From: Rhodamnia argentea
Taxonomy: Eukaryota; Streptophyta; Magnoliopsida; Myrtales; Myrtaceae
DNA length: 64,000 bases
Reading direction: 5' to 3'
Assembly: GCF_020921035.1 (NCBI RefSeq)
Contig: NC_063156.1
Location: 23,298,283-23,362,282 of the forward strand
Under the pieces are notes generated by a model, which made no database searches, was not told the DNA's origin, and saw only the letters and a program-made list of their open reading frames with translations. Below, piece by piece: positions 11,306 to 23,209 of the stretch (position 1 is the stretch's first letter; each line of letters opens with the position of its first letter). A program made the position numbers and the translations under genes.

Positions 11306-13990
11306 TAACTAATATACATCTCTTTCTTCCCTCGTCCCATACATGGGATACGCGTGTGAGACATTTGCCTTCCGTTAGCTTTAGTCAATTTCAACGTAAA
11401 ATTGATGAACTAGATGACACGTGGCATTATCTGACAAATCCACGTGGAAATAGATTTCCGAGCAAATCTAAGCAACCCTTATACTGGTGGTGGAGTTTGG
11501 TTCATAAAGTCTAATGACCGTTACACTTCCTTCGTCAAAAGCACAAGTAAATAGATATATTTATCCTCACACTTGCCAAATCAATTGAGTTATTATCATG
11601 TATCTTACTGCTTAACAATTTTATAGTGAAATTTGACCAAAGCTAATAGAGGATAAATATTTCAAGCGTGTACTAATTTAAAGTTTTTGGTAACCCACAA
11701 ATTCATTTTAAATAAATTTATCATAGCCATATTAGCTTGAGATTTTCCAAAATATTAGCCCTAAGAGTAAATTATTCATCAAATTTTTTGTGACCGTGAG
11801 TTTTTTACTTATCCTTAACCAAGGGATAAAAATGGACAGCTTGATCATCATACATCATCATTTCGCAGCTTTATTGGTGCAAGACTTGTCTAATTCGACC
11901 CTAAGTTTTATTGGCGAATTATTTCGATACGGTCATAATCCTAGCAAGGCAAAACTTAAAATTAACCGGCACGATCAGATCTATTCTCATGGACACCATC
12001 CGAACAAAAATATGAGTAGGGCACCAACAGATCAGTTCATAAGAGAATGAACATGTACAGAAACTCCCTGATCCAAGAACACTCAACACTTTTCAATCTG
12101 TTCGGATCCACCACATGACTCGAAGAATCAGGAGACATGGCAGATTGCTATCTTAGCAAAGCGAAAAATGGAAGCAATCGTGAATCGGCATTCTTCGTGC
12201 ATTGGAATTGTCCAGGAACTCAGGCAGGCAGGCAAATCACAGCAAGAACAAGCCAATGAAATTTTTTGACAGAGAAGCCTTACTTGTCCCGGTACAAGTG
12301 CCAAAACAGATTAATGGAGGGGATCGAGATGCAATAGAAGGGTACAACTACAAAGAATCGATGATGATACACCGTCAAAAGAGCGAACAAGAGCCCTTCG
12401 ATCGACTCGTTACTGAACCACCATCAAAAGCATCGAGTACTAATCCGCCTACTAATACGTTGCACTTTTCTCCACACGGACAAAATTATCAAACAATCCT
12501 GGAGCGCATTGCCAACTCTCCACAATGTTTGCACATAATCAGCACAGATGATGCAGAAATTATGCTTACCAGGCAGGAGCTCTGAGTTCTGGTCATCAGA
12601 ACAGAGCAGATTCACCAAAATGCAAGCTACAATGGACTGAACATGGTCAACTGTGAGATTTTTGTTGAGCTCCAGCAATAGCTGAATTCGCATGTTCACA
12701 CAATTACTTTCTAGACAGGCTGGAGTCCGTGACCATCTCTGCTAGAAGAGACGACAATATAGACATTTCTCCATAGAGCTGCCCCCAAAGCAAGGACAAG
12801 ATTGTGCAGCTTTCTGAACCACATGCTTGTGTTGTTCAGTTCGTGTGGAGCTCGCCGGAAGATGTAATGGCATAATTTCGTCCCTCAAAGCCCTCCTTGA
12901 TGAGAATAGAGCAGTAACTATTTCTGCTTCACCCTCAACTGATTGTGGGGTTGACACCAAAGATCATCATGCATATTAGTGATCACAAACTAAGAATGAA
13001 TCAAGTAGATTGGCCCCATTCATCAACTGTGGCATTTCTCTTTAACAGAAAGAAATTCCGGGACAGGAGAGAAACTCACTCACTACTTGCTCCTGGAGAA
13101 AAAAGGGGCAAGGATCAGGCAGGGAGGGTATCGTAGATAAGGGAAAGGCGCTCACTAACCGAACCCCAAAATTCACCATATTTGTCCATACACTGAACTA
13201 AGATCAAGCGAAAAAAAAAAAAACTAAGAACAAGCACAGAGCCTATTTAACTTTACAGGGCATCAGGCATACAAGTAGATCAGCGCATCGTAACCCTACA
13301 AACAAAAGGAGCTAAATCTACTAGTAGGTACAAAAGAGAAAAACAGAAGATGGATTGCAAAGGAACAAAAGAAAGGGAACAGTAAGCATGCCCTTAGAAA
13401 CAAGCTTCGAATTTCAGTGAGGATAACAACAAGGAAAATAGCCGAGCAATGGAGGAAATAGGCAGGTGTAACTAGGTCTAGACAAATCGATCTTGATGAA
13501 TAATACGAGAGAATAGATACAGATTTCAGTGAATGCTTAAACAGTATGGCAGATGACACTGTCAGGCAAAAGGTCGGGTGCTCTTTGATGTCAAGACAAC
13601 AGACAGAGAATACAGCATTTTAAGAGAATGATCAGCAAAATCCATCTACTTTATTCATGCACATCATCCATCAGATTACATCAACCCACCACCAAATTCT
13701 CCAGTACTTGACTCTTGACATCCTCACAATCAAGATAAAAGCCACAGGCACAGGCATAAGAACCATAAACTGAGTACCTCTTTCATGCAGCTATTGAAGA
13801 CGAAAGCCAACAAACCAATCCAGTGAAGAATATAACCAACATCTATGAGATGAAACCAGATGATTAGACATGGGAAACAAGCACATTCACTCCAAAATCT
13901 GAGCTTCACACTTGGTTATGATACAAAAGACTGTCCTCGTGTAATTCATTCAGTTCAAAAACAGCTAAAAAGGAAAGAATGAGAATCGAA
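11306..13990. other. Unassigned stretch with an exon-like minus-strand frame
   Basis: No gene is established. On the minus strand, a CTTCTAG acceptor near 12742 opens a frame starting QRWSRTPACL that runs through ELNKNLTVDHVQSIV to a GTAAGC donor near 12571, or on to a stop at 12424. Just upstream in the same frame lies an open stretch of about 70 codons ending in a TAG. It could be the 3' end of an unknown gene, an old pseudogene, or chance. The rest is AT-rich; an A-run occurs near 13213. Confidence 0.25.
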
Positions 13991-14293
13991 CTAAGCAGAA
14001 TCTTCAAGTTCAGTCATCGTCTGTTGCTGCTGCTTCTTCTTCATTTCCATCTCATACTGCCGCAATCTCTCCTTCATCTTCTCCTGACACAAGTTGATAA
14101 TTGCGAGTTCCAACATCCTCAAACGCAACCCCAAAATCCCCAGAAAAAGAAGAAGAAGAAAAAGAAGAAAAAATCAGACCTTGTAGCTGATTTCGACGCG
14201 GTGCATGACGTAGAAACCAAGAACGCCGCCGAGGATAGTCCCAGTAATGATCCGAATGTAACCCCATTTCTGCGAATATGGAGCCCCCACCAT
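13991..14293 (-). CDS. 68-residue conserved-type membrane microprotein
   Basis: Two exons, 14180-14293 and 13991-14083, joined across a 96-bp GT-AG intron, encode MVGAPYSQKWGY... to ...TELEDSA. Residues 12-31 (YIRIITGTILGGVLGFYVMH) form one Gly-containing membrane helix. Residues 36-66 are strongly charged (KEKMKERLRQYEMEMKKKQQQQ) and likely helical or coiled coil. Small single-pass proteins with this layout are widespread in plants and often sit in organelle membranes; location and job are inference. Phase is clean: exon 1 has exactly 38 codons and exon 2 has 30 codons plus the stop. The start codon gives a short, neutral N-terminus without a cleavable signal. Confidence 0.75.
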
Positions 14294-14779
14294 TGGTAGT
14301 TGCCCCTGTTCCTCTGCCGACGCCCCTTCACTCCCAGTCCCGGTCGCCGCAACAGTGACGACGAGCCGCAGAACCCCCCGGTTCTCGAAACGTGAATCGT
14401 AGCTATCAGAGAAGGGGGTTTCGGTAACTGGATTGCCCCTCCGAACGGCACCTAGCGCGAGCCTTTTTGATGGCTCGCTCGGTGCACTCCCCGACGGTCT
14501 AAGAATTACAGACCGGCCCGGTCAAAACTCGCGGCGTCTCGCACTTCAACAAGGGGCGAGCAGAAAACCCCATGAAGCCCAAACGCCCGGACCGGCCTGA
14601 TTTTTCGGGCTCTGATACCCCGGGCTGGGCCACCGGGCCTAAAATGATCGGTTTTTTTTACTTCGGGCGGGTCTCTCGGGCTTCGGACACTTGCTGCTCG
14701 AATGGCCCGGACGGGTCCGACTTGATACAATGAACTCGCTGTTTCACTAAGCCAGGAGCAGCTTCAATAGAAGCAACGG

Positions 14780-15641
14780 GAAAGAGCGAGATTTGCCGAT
14801 CCCAAGTCGAATCGGAGAGAGAGAGAGAGATAGACCGTCGCGAGCGGCTAATCTTGGCTTCGGGAACATCAGAATCAGAACCAGAATGCGATTTCATAGC
14901 TAGTGATGCCGCTCGGATCACTTCTCGTGGAGGTACCATCTCAACGTCGTTTTCCACTGCCCATTTGGTTTTTATTCTGTGATCCGATTGGATGATCCAG
15001 ATCGTTCGTGGTCTGTGGTTGACCTCGATTTGATGCCTAGGAATAATCCGATCAAACAGTTCGTAGGCATGTGGGATAACTTTCATATATAATGTTAATC
15101 ATCCGTTCATCCTTGTCTCGGTTTTGCTTGTACGAAGCTAAATTGATGGGTGCGTCGAAGATTTTAGAGTGCTGATCTAGTGCTGGGTTCACGAGCTAGT
15201 GGGCTGATATGCTCTGCAGAGAAAGGATTGATCTTTCTGAACTCTAGTTGCTAATGTGTGTGCTTGTTAACAGGTTGGGCTTGCATTGGAGTGGAAAAAT
15301 TTTCATTGGGGGAAAGGGGGTCTTTGTCAATGCAGAGACAAGCGAGAACTTTACTTCCTTAAGAATTTGAAGGTCGGTTTCTCGGATAGAGCATTCCACA
15401 GCGCGGAATCATCGGTTTCTGCATTCGATCACAAGTGGATCAAGCGAAGCCTGCATTTGTCTAAATAGAGCTCTTGGTTTTGCGATTCCTCAGAATTACC
15501 TTGGTTGATGTTCTCTTTTCTACTAAGGAGCGCCTTTCCTTGTCTCCTATGCGTTTTGGGGGAATTCTAAAACGTCTGTTAAGGGAGGGTGTGACTGACT
15601 AGGAGGAAAATGGTTGATCGAGACATAGAGATGGTTTGAAG
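14780..15641 (+). promoter_or_regulatory. Probable 5' UTR of the FAS1 gene with a leader intron
   Basis: A plausible donor, CGTGGAG|GTACC, lies at 14931/14932 and an acceptor, TTGTTAACAG|GTTGG, near 15273. If used, they remove an intron of about 340 bp from the leader of the FAS1-domain gene. A GA tract lies at 14814-14829. No RNA evidence is available; this is a splice-signal reading. Confidence 0.3.
15610..15639 (+). promoter_or_regulatory. Upstream ORF, 9 residues, in the FAS1 leader
   Basis: ATG at 15610 opens MVDRDIEMV and stops at TGA 15637-15639, only two bases before the main ATG at 15642. The two frames overlap in neither codons nor phase. Such close spacing could lower or gate translation of the FAS1 protein through reinitiation. 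This is inferred from position only. Confidence 0.45.
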
Positions 15642-16241
15642 ATGAGAAGAGGGTACTTCGTGAAGAATTCAATCGCTTTCGTGTGCACTGTTGTTTCGCT
15701 GTGTTGCTTTCTCATACTGTTTCTTTCGACACTCAGGCTTCCAGAGGTGCCGTCCGGTAAAGATGCTGTAAGATCTCAGCAGACTGCAAAAGTCGGGAGA
15801 TTCTCCGAGAATCGGCATTTAGTAGGGACGTTTGGGGAGATGATGGTGGAAATGCTGCCACAAGACCTTGCTTTCACCGTCTTTGTCCCTTCGGAGAAAG
15901 CGTTCGGGCGTGATCTGCGGCTGAATGTGAAAGAAAGTTTCGTTGCAGAGAACATAAACAACACCTACGCGATTGTTTCACGCGTCCTCGGATTCTCTGC
16001 CGTCCCTCGAGCTCTTACCTCAGATATGGTGCCCGTAGGCAAGGAGATCTCTCATGATTCGTTGTCTGGTTTTACTTTGTATATATCGAAGGCTGTCTAT
16101 GGGAAGATAATAGTCAATGGAGTCCGATCGGAAAGTCTGGATAGAAGGAAGGGCGAGATTGTTGTGCATATTATGGATGGGGTCGTCATGGATGCTGATT
16201 TTAAACAATCGGTTCAGCCAGATTACGACGAAGGCCGATGA
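15642..16241 (+). CDS. FAS1 (fasciclin) domain membrane protein
   Basis: A single exon encodes 199 residues. Residues 8-31 (IAFVCTVVSLCCFLILFLST) form an N-terminal membrane anchor or signal-anchor. A single FAS1 domain follows: FVPSEKAFGRDLRL corresponds to the conserved FAPSNAAF-type H1 region, and IVVHIMDGVVMDADF resembles the conserved end of the fold with a VIDGVLLP-like motif. The family acts at the cell surface or wall in adhesion. This short single-domain form lacks the arabinogalactan-rich and GPI-signal regions of classic FLA proteins, so it is a FAS1-domain protein rather than a typical FLA. The ATG at 15642 was chosen because it directly precedes the basic MRRGYFVK and the hydrophobic helix. 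The gene converges on the lipase gene, with about 800 bp between the stops. Confidence 0.85.
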   Translation: MRRGYFVKNSIAFVCTVVSLCCFLILFLSTLRLPEVPSGKDAVRSQQTAKVGRFSENRHLVGTFGEMMVEMLPQDLAFTVFVPSEKAFGRDLRLNVKESFVAENINNTYAIVSRVLGFSAVPRALTSDMVPVGKEISHDSLSGFTLYISKAVYGKIIVNGVRSESLDRRKGEIVVHIMDGVVMDADFKQSVQPDYDEGR

Positions 16242-17045
16242 CTGCAAGCCGTGGACGCATTGAAGCGGATGATTTTCTTTCCGCCTAATTACAAGAGGTC
16301 AAGTACCAATTGAACGCAAATGACAATTGCACCGTAGCAAAATACTGTCTTTACAATGTTCACAGAAATGGAAAGTAGAAGTGGGTAAACATCTCTCTAT
16401 CTCTATCTCTCTGTTGGGGTGTTTGTGTCTGAAAACCAACAGTGTGGAGCATTTTCATGTCAAAATTGGCCAACTATTCAACAGCAATAGCATCTCCATT
16501 TAGCAAAAGGGGCTCTAAAACGAGAGTTGCTACTGCATAGAGTCAAAATCTTAGAGCAATAGGCTAGAACTTGAAGAACTAAACATGCTACTTGGCTATG
16601 CAGGGCATTCGAAGGCACGACAGTGAACAAGTAGTACTTTCATGTAACAATTACAGTTGAAAGCGAAAGAACCAATTTACCGAATCATCGTCACAAGGAG
16701 CTCCTTTGATCACACAATGCTGATGATGAGAAGGAAAACTTTCTGAAAAATCAATTTCCGCATCAAGGCATCTTAACACCAAACAAAATTTTAAAAAGGA
16801 AGCGCGATAGCACGGCTCAATTCACATTGGTTTATGCAGAGTATAAAGTGTGTTACAAATCTTCAACTGGCATTCCATCCCAAGCAGTTGACTTCCCGCT
16901 GATGACAAGATGGAAGCTTACTACGATACGTAGCTTCTACTGTATGTTACTATTCACACTGATATAATACAACAGATTTTGAGTGCGTAGTAATCCAACA
17001 AATATGTGACGGAGAATCCTAAAACCAAAATTCCCGTCTCAGAAC
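16242..17045. other. Convergent intergenic region (two 3' UTRs)
   Basis: Between the stop of the FAS1 gene and the stop of the oppositely oriented lipase gene. Nothing coding is seen; it probably holds both 3' UTRs and polyadenylation regions. Confidence 0.5.
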
Positions 17046-20000
17046 TTAGCTACGGGACTGCCCTTTCCTCTTCAACTTCATGCTCTTTTCACTTAACTGC
17101 CGCTTCGGAGCTGGATCCACCAGCAGTACTCTGGACATAACATAGGCCAAGAGTTCTTCATGATGAGAGAAGGTAAAATCCAAATGGGCATACTCAAACT
17201 CGTTATATGACACATCCACGTCAGATTTCTTCATCAGCCTGTAATGCTTTCTAACCATCGACGGCTTAATCACAGTGTCCTTCCTCCCAGCAACTACATC
17301 AACCGGTATATTGATGAACCCGTAGTACTCGCCTAAATCCAATGGCTCTGGAGATCCATAAACCTCTAAGTTGGCAGATGCACTCCCATAATCATACATT
17401 CTGAATTTCCTGGAACGCTTCATTTGTGCTAGGTGAAGGACCACATTGAAGGAGAGACCAGGCATGTCATTCATGTTGTAATGAGGCAAGCCTAGCACGC
17501 CAACCCAATTTGAGCTGTCTCCGCCAACAACGTAACTCATTAGGGTTTGAACCACTCCTCCAACTGCAGGGTAGTTATGGAAGTCCCGTGCCAATTTATT
17601 CAACAGCATCCGGAAAAACCTCGTGGGAATGTAGAAGGCTGGTATAAGAGGAGCCATTACAGGAGCCAATGTAAGGAAGATATACTCCATTAATGTGAAA
17701 ACTATATTGGAGTCGTGATGAAATCCAGCAGGTGATAGTAGAATCAATCGTGAGAGCCTATGGGGCTTCTCCTCAATCTGTCGTGTGACCACGTACATTA
17801 GCATAGCAGCCCCACCCAAGCTATGGCAAATAGCACAAAGTTTGAAGGGCTGATTGTTGTCTGTCTCTTCCATAATCTCCGGCTGGCTAAGTTTCAATTC
17901 AGATGTTTTTACCTGGTAAATCTTCTCTATCATAGCTGGAATGTCCTCGGTTCCATGCTCATTGATGGAATATCGCCAATATCTGCATTAATTGCTATTT
18001 GCTAATTTCAAACTCACCAACAGGACTACAAACTTTGCACCATGAACGCAAAAGGGAGCTTTCACAATAGGTCAAGAAATAACGCACTTACTGTTGTGAG
18101 GAAATATCCTTCTCATTGTGCTCCCGGGAAACCAAACCACGAAAATTTCCCAGAAAAACGTCATATCCTGCAGCATATTGAGATGAGTCAAAAGATCATG
18201 TCTAACAGTTGATGTTTTGTATGGCCAACAGAAACATTGACGTGATCTTAAAATTGCAAGTCATTGAAGAAAATTTTTGTACCTTGATCAAAGGCTGCAA
18301 ATGCTGGAGAACCAACAACCCCGTTAGACACCCAACTGGATAAGAAAATCTACTAGTCAAAAGCGGGAAATAGGTCCATAATATATCCAATTATCAAAAC
18401 AAGGAAAACCCATTTAACACGGAATTGAGCACATGAAAAAATTAAAATATTTTGGGAAAAAAAATAGAAGATATGAGTCGGAAAATTATACTCCGGCAAG
18501 ATGTAATTCCATAACTTAAATGAACAGCAACAAGAAAATCAATCCAAGCCATAAATGATCATAAACTGCTAGAGACATGAACTTTGGATTTGTGATTGAA
18601 GCACTCAAGACCATTTTGTGAATCCCCAGCACAGGAAGATACAGACTATACTAAAATGGAAACATTACAAGCAAAGAAGGAAAACAACAACAATTAATAA
18701 TGAATGCCCAGTGCTTACCCCATTGATGAATCCAATATGCCATGCTGTAAATAAACTGCCTTCCTGGCATCACGTCTGCGGCAAAGTTGACCCATAAAAC
18801 ACCAGAGTTGCAACAAGATCACAAACTGAAATGAAAATGAGTAAAATATACCTAGGGATTCTTTCCAAAAGAAGCACGTAGCCATCAGCAGTGATGACGT
18901 GAATAGCTTCATATGGGTACCTGAACAAGTGGCATGGTGAGAGGGTGAAAAAAAAAAAAAAAAAAACACCTCCGAGAAGAGAAAAGAAAGAAGCCAGTAG
19001 CCTTTCGACTATTACCCAAGCTCGGTTATGACATCTTGACATGTCCGGGCATCTGTATTTAGAGAATGACGAAAGGAAGTTCTATTTTCAGTTTCCACTG
19101 GCTCAGTCTCAGGAGCAGAGGCATCCGACCTGCTGCCACGAATATCATCATTGCCAGTGCTACAAGGAAAAAACCATCTCCACAGTATTGCGATTACTTC
19201 TACTGGTGAGACAAGGCAGCACGCTGCCTTCTGAACAATCTCAAATAGAGCCTCTATAAAGATTTCAATGGCTAGATGAAGATCCTGGAGCAGTGTAAAT
19301 AAATCAAACTGATAAGCACAAGGAAAACATCTCTAATTGAAACAGCAGACCATCTCATAAGGAATCAGACATGGTGCTCTACACCATACCTCAATTACTC
19401 CACGTCGTCTGTCAGTTGTCCGGTGTATGATGTGATCTTTGAGACTGTGCAACTTCTTTACAGAGCTTACATGTGAAGGCTTCTCACTTTCCGTTAACAA
19501 AGCGCTCCTAGCACTACTAGGGTAGGAAGAATAGAAAAGACGAGATACTATGGCCAATAGGGTATTTGCTGGTAGCAAAATCCATGAAAGAATGACTCTT
19601 AGCCAACCCATCCTTTTCCCACCATATCTGCTGAAAGAACTAGCTCTTGAAGCATGCGAGCTTGGAGACAATGGAGAAGGACATATGTTGTCATCACTAA
19701 AATCTTCCTCCGATGAGTAATCAATGCTTGAAGATGCATCAGAATCCACAGAGAGTTCATGGATGAATTGATTGAAGGAGGATACACCACTGGATCAATT
19801 ACAAAGCAATCACAGAGAGAGTTCATCAGCCTCAGCATACTGCAGTGTGAAGATGAAAATAACATCCGCAGTAAAGAATAAAACAATGGTTAGATTAAAC
19901 CCTACATTGGTAATTTTTCCTACAAACAAAAAGCCTGGAATTCCTGATAAATTAAGAGGGGCATGATAAAAATCTGGCACACACTAGCACATAATGAGTG

Positions 20001-21125
20001 CTCTCTTTTTTTCCCCCTCCTATTTAATCGGTAACTCGTCATGCAAGCTGATCAATCAACCAAAGCATAAGCAAAAACCAAGATAAACTAAACTAACTTT
20101 TCCATCCACCGTGGAAAGCGAGGTCCGCGAAAAGTTGGCCTGAGCTCCCATCCATGAACACCTTCTAGAATATTAGCCTTCCCAGGCAAGATGGTAAGTA
20201 GAAGTGCCGAAACCCCATTAATGAGGCTCACTATATTGTTCAAAGACTCATATGTAACCGTTTTAACGGACCTGCGCTAGAGAGGAACAGAAGAGGAATT
20301 ACTCATTTTTTAATTGCAAACGAGGTGCCTCACAGCTTAGCCAACATTATGTACAATAATACATAATCAAGATTCATAAATTAGCAGAAACTGACAATGC
20401 TTAAAAAGTCATCAGTTGACAAAGATGACAAGTGATCGATACAAAGAACAGGAATTGCAAATGTAAAGCAAGATAAGTTATATCCTCAAAAATCATACTG
20501 TTCTGCTCCAAACCTTACAACCTCAATCAGTCCGCGCCTCCAACTGCAAATGTTTGCAATTCACAACGAATTCATGCAGAAACCCGTTACCCATATGAGA
20601 ATTCGTCGGACGACACACGAGCAGACAATCTTTGTGTAATGCCAGAGACAAGACACGCGAGCATTGCTGTGCTTAGGACCCGAATCACTGAGAGTATCAT
20701 CTAAGGGCCGTGAGCATTCATTATGTCATCTTCCCTTTGTGGCGCAAATCAATTCCATTGAACCATCTATCTACCAATCTATCTTAAGACAACCAAAGAA
20801 GAGGGAAATGGTCTCTTCACAGTACAAAGAAATTCCAGCACAGAAGAACCCGGAATCTCATATCAGTTCAATCTTTCTCCTTCCCTAACAAACAACCCAC
20901 GATTCGATAAATCGCCGATCAATCCCAACAGATAGAAAAGAGAAAGATCACATGAGAGCAAAGCAAATTCCCCTTTGGTTTCGGATTTGTTTCCGAGTCA
21001 AACCTTCAGAAACCACAGCACAGGAAGGGGGGGAGAAATAAAACCCACCAATCTGAGAGAGAAAATGGCGAAGAAATGACTCACTCTTTAGTGACTGCGA
21101 GCACGTTGTCAACGAGCCGCTGCAT
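17046..21125 (-). CDS. Lipase-type alpha/beta hydrolase, nine exons (At1g73920-like)
   Basis: Exons on the minus strand: 21085-21125, 20098-20271, 19390-19789, 19016-19284, 18852-18920, 18719-18775, 18283-18335, 18092-18167 and 17046-17982. All borders are GT-AG and all phases agree, giving 691 residues; plant relatives are about 700. The start MQRLVDNVLAVTKE matches the family. An acidic/serine-rich stretch (residues 87-126) precedes a membrane helix near 134-155 (GWLRVILSWILLPANTLL). The hydrolase fold contains YLQHGILDSS, the nucleophile Ser434 in CHSLGG, Asp615 in GRKDTV and His646 in YAHLDF, a complete candidate triad. The tail is basic. Family knowledge: acid-lipase-like enzymes acting on neutral lipid esters; substrate unproven in plants. 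Intron 1 is long, about 810 bp. Confidence 0.93.
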
Positions 21126-23209
21126 ATTACGAACACCCCCCGTGAACTTCGCGATCCCTGGTATCGTGAAAAATTGCGAGCGAACGAACGAGCGGACGAA
21201 TGGGGAAGGATAGGTGAAATTATAACTGCGACTTCTTCTTCAACCATCACGAGAAAGGCGTGTGTATATATATAAACACAAGGCAGATTTCTGAAACAAG
21301 AGTCGAATAGATTAATGATTTTAATATCCGTTTATTAACCAGTTTAAGACCGAGAATCCAGGCAGCAAAGCGAAAGAGCGGGGGACGGGGGGAGGTTGCG
21401 ATTGGCGGAAGACGGAGGCGCGTGGGTTTGCAAACGGCGATGCTCGGCGTACGTGGCATGTCGGTTGCTTTTCTCGTTAACCTTTTGCGGGGGAGGCATG
21501 CAGGACGCCACGCGGCAGGGTCCGATTGGGCGAGGTGATATGTGTCGGTTTTCAGGTTCGTTTCCGGCGATTGCTGCACGTGGATTGCGTGGCGATGCGG
21601 AGCCTTGGCGAGCAGATGGACGGTTGAGATGCGATGAGAGTGGATAAGTCGGGGGACTGCTCCTTTCGAAGGAGCATTTTCTCTGATCTGCCCGCCGACA
21701 GAAGGGGATGCCGAGTTGAACGAACGGTCCAACCACAGAAAGAGATGCCGTTGCCATCCGCATTTTCTTTTCCCCATAAATAAAATAATTCAGAAACGCG
21801 TGAGAACAAAAACCGAAAAAACCGTCAAAATTAACATGTCGTCTACTTTTATTGGGCGAGTAGGGAGATTGGGAAACATGGGCATCCCGACAAGCAAGAC
21901 ATCCTAGGATACAATTTGCCAAAATTGGCAAAATTCCCATTTCCATTTTTGGGTATATGCTTCATGTTAACTCGCCTCGTTGGAGTGAAAGCAAGAAATA
22001 CCGTTCTTTGAAGTTAATCTTCTCCCGCTGGGTTGAACTTACTCTCTTCTCCCTATCGATTCAAATAAACACGCGTTTAAAGTCGAGTTTCACAGAAGGG
22101 GAGAGAGATGGGGGGGATCCAACTGAAGAAAAAATTTCCTTGAGTTCCCTAATATTCGCTATACTAGCTTAAACAGAAGTCCCAATTCTTACATGGAAAC
22201 TCAAATGGAAGCCCGTCATCGTCCTTGACAAAAAATTCATAAATCTAAATTGAGCGTTCATATTGAATTGCACTGTTATGCGTCAAAAAACCTCGAGAGT
22301 TTCTTTAAATGTGCAAATAGCTTGGCCACTCGTTTTATCCACTTATACAAGTTATCAGATTTACTCACGAAAATAACTTAACTACTCGTTTTATCCATTG
22401 ATACAAGCTATCAGATTCACCCATGATATACATGTCCTACTAAAAGTTTGCAATGTACCATGACCAAGGACTAGGCATCTAAAGATTTCAGATCTCATTA
22501 GCAAGTAGTTTCCTATGGATAGACCTATCGAAATGGATCGGAGATCCATTTTTTATCCTATATTCAATAGTTTAAGTTGTTAGATGGATTAATTATATTC
22601 AATAAATGAGTCATAGATATGTTTAGAATGGCAAAATCCAGAATATTATAGGCTCTCAATTAGTTCATAATTTACTTAGATCAAACTCAGCTCTATGACT
22701 CTCTCTTACCTTTAATCACACCAATTGTGTATGGATTTTTCAGTATTTCGTTAAATATGCAATTGTTATAGTAATATGGGTCGGATATGGATATGGGCCG
22801 GGTATGGGTTACCACGCTTGTATTACATGGAAATGGGCAAATCATTTTTTATCCAACCTACCAGGTCTAGGTAAGGAGTGCATAGCATCATTCATTGGTG
22901 GGTGTGGGTGCATGTCAGACAGTGAGCAGCAAGAGAAGCTCAAGACAGAACAAATTTAGAGCTTTGGAAGATGCAGATACAACTGCAGCAATTTTATGTT
23001 CAGGTTCACGACGAATAGTAATAATTCACAAGAATGCTACGTGCAGATTGACTCGCAGGAAATCAATCTCAACCAGTCTCAACTCCAGGGATCCACTTAA
23101 ACCGGGCGCAGATATTGATGAACTGATTTTCTAGTGTAATCCAGCAAGTGCCTCGCATCACTTTATCAAGTATCTTTGGTCACGCGAGAAAAGAATCAAA
23201 CAAGCCACT
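21126..23209. other. Intergenic region between the lipase promoter and the CCR4-like 3' end
   Basis: No established gene. A minus-strand frame starting MATASLSVVGPFVQLG near 21765 looks like a plastid transit peptide, but nothing recognisable follows. From 22.2 to 22.9 kb the DNA is AT-rich and without features. The stretch to 23209 is probably the 3' flank of the CCR4-like gene. Confidence 0.35.

Noticed and set aside
12202-12585. 127-codon plus-strand frame
   Set aside because: No ATG at a sensible place, no recognised domain, and it lies opposite an exon-like minus-strand frame.
14506-14700. GGCCCGG-rich block as a hAT end
   Set aside because: Words resemble subterminal hAT repeats, but no matching inverted ends or 8-bp duplication were found.
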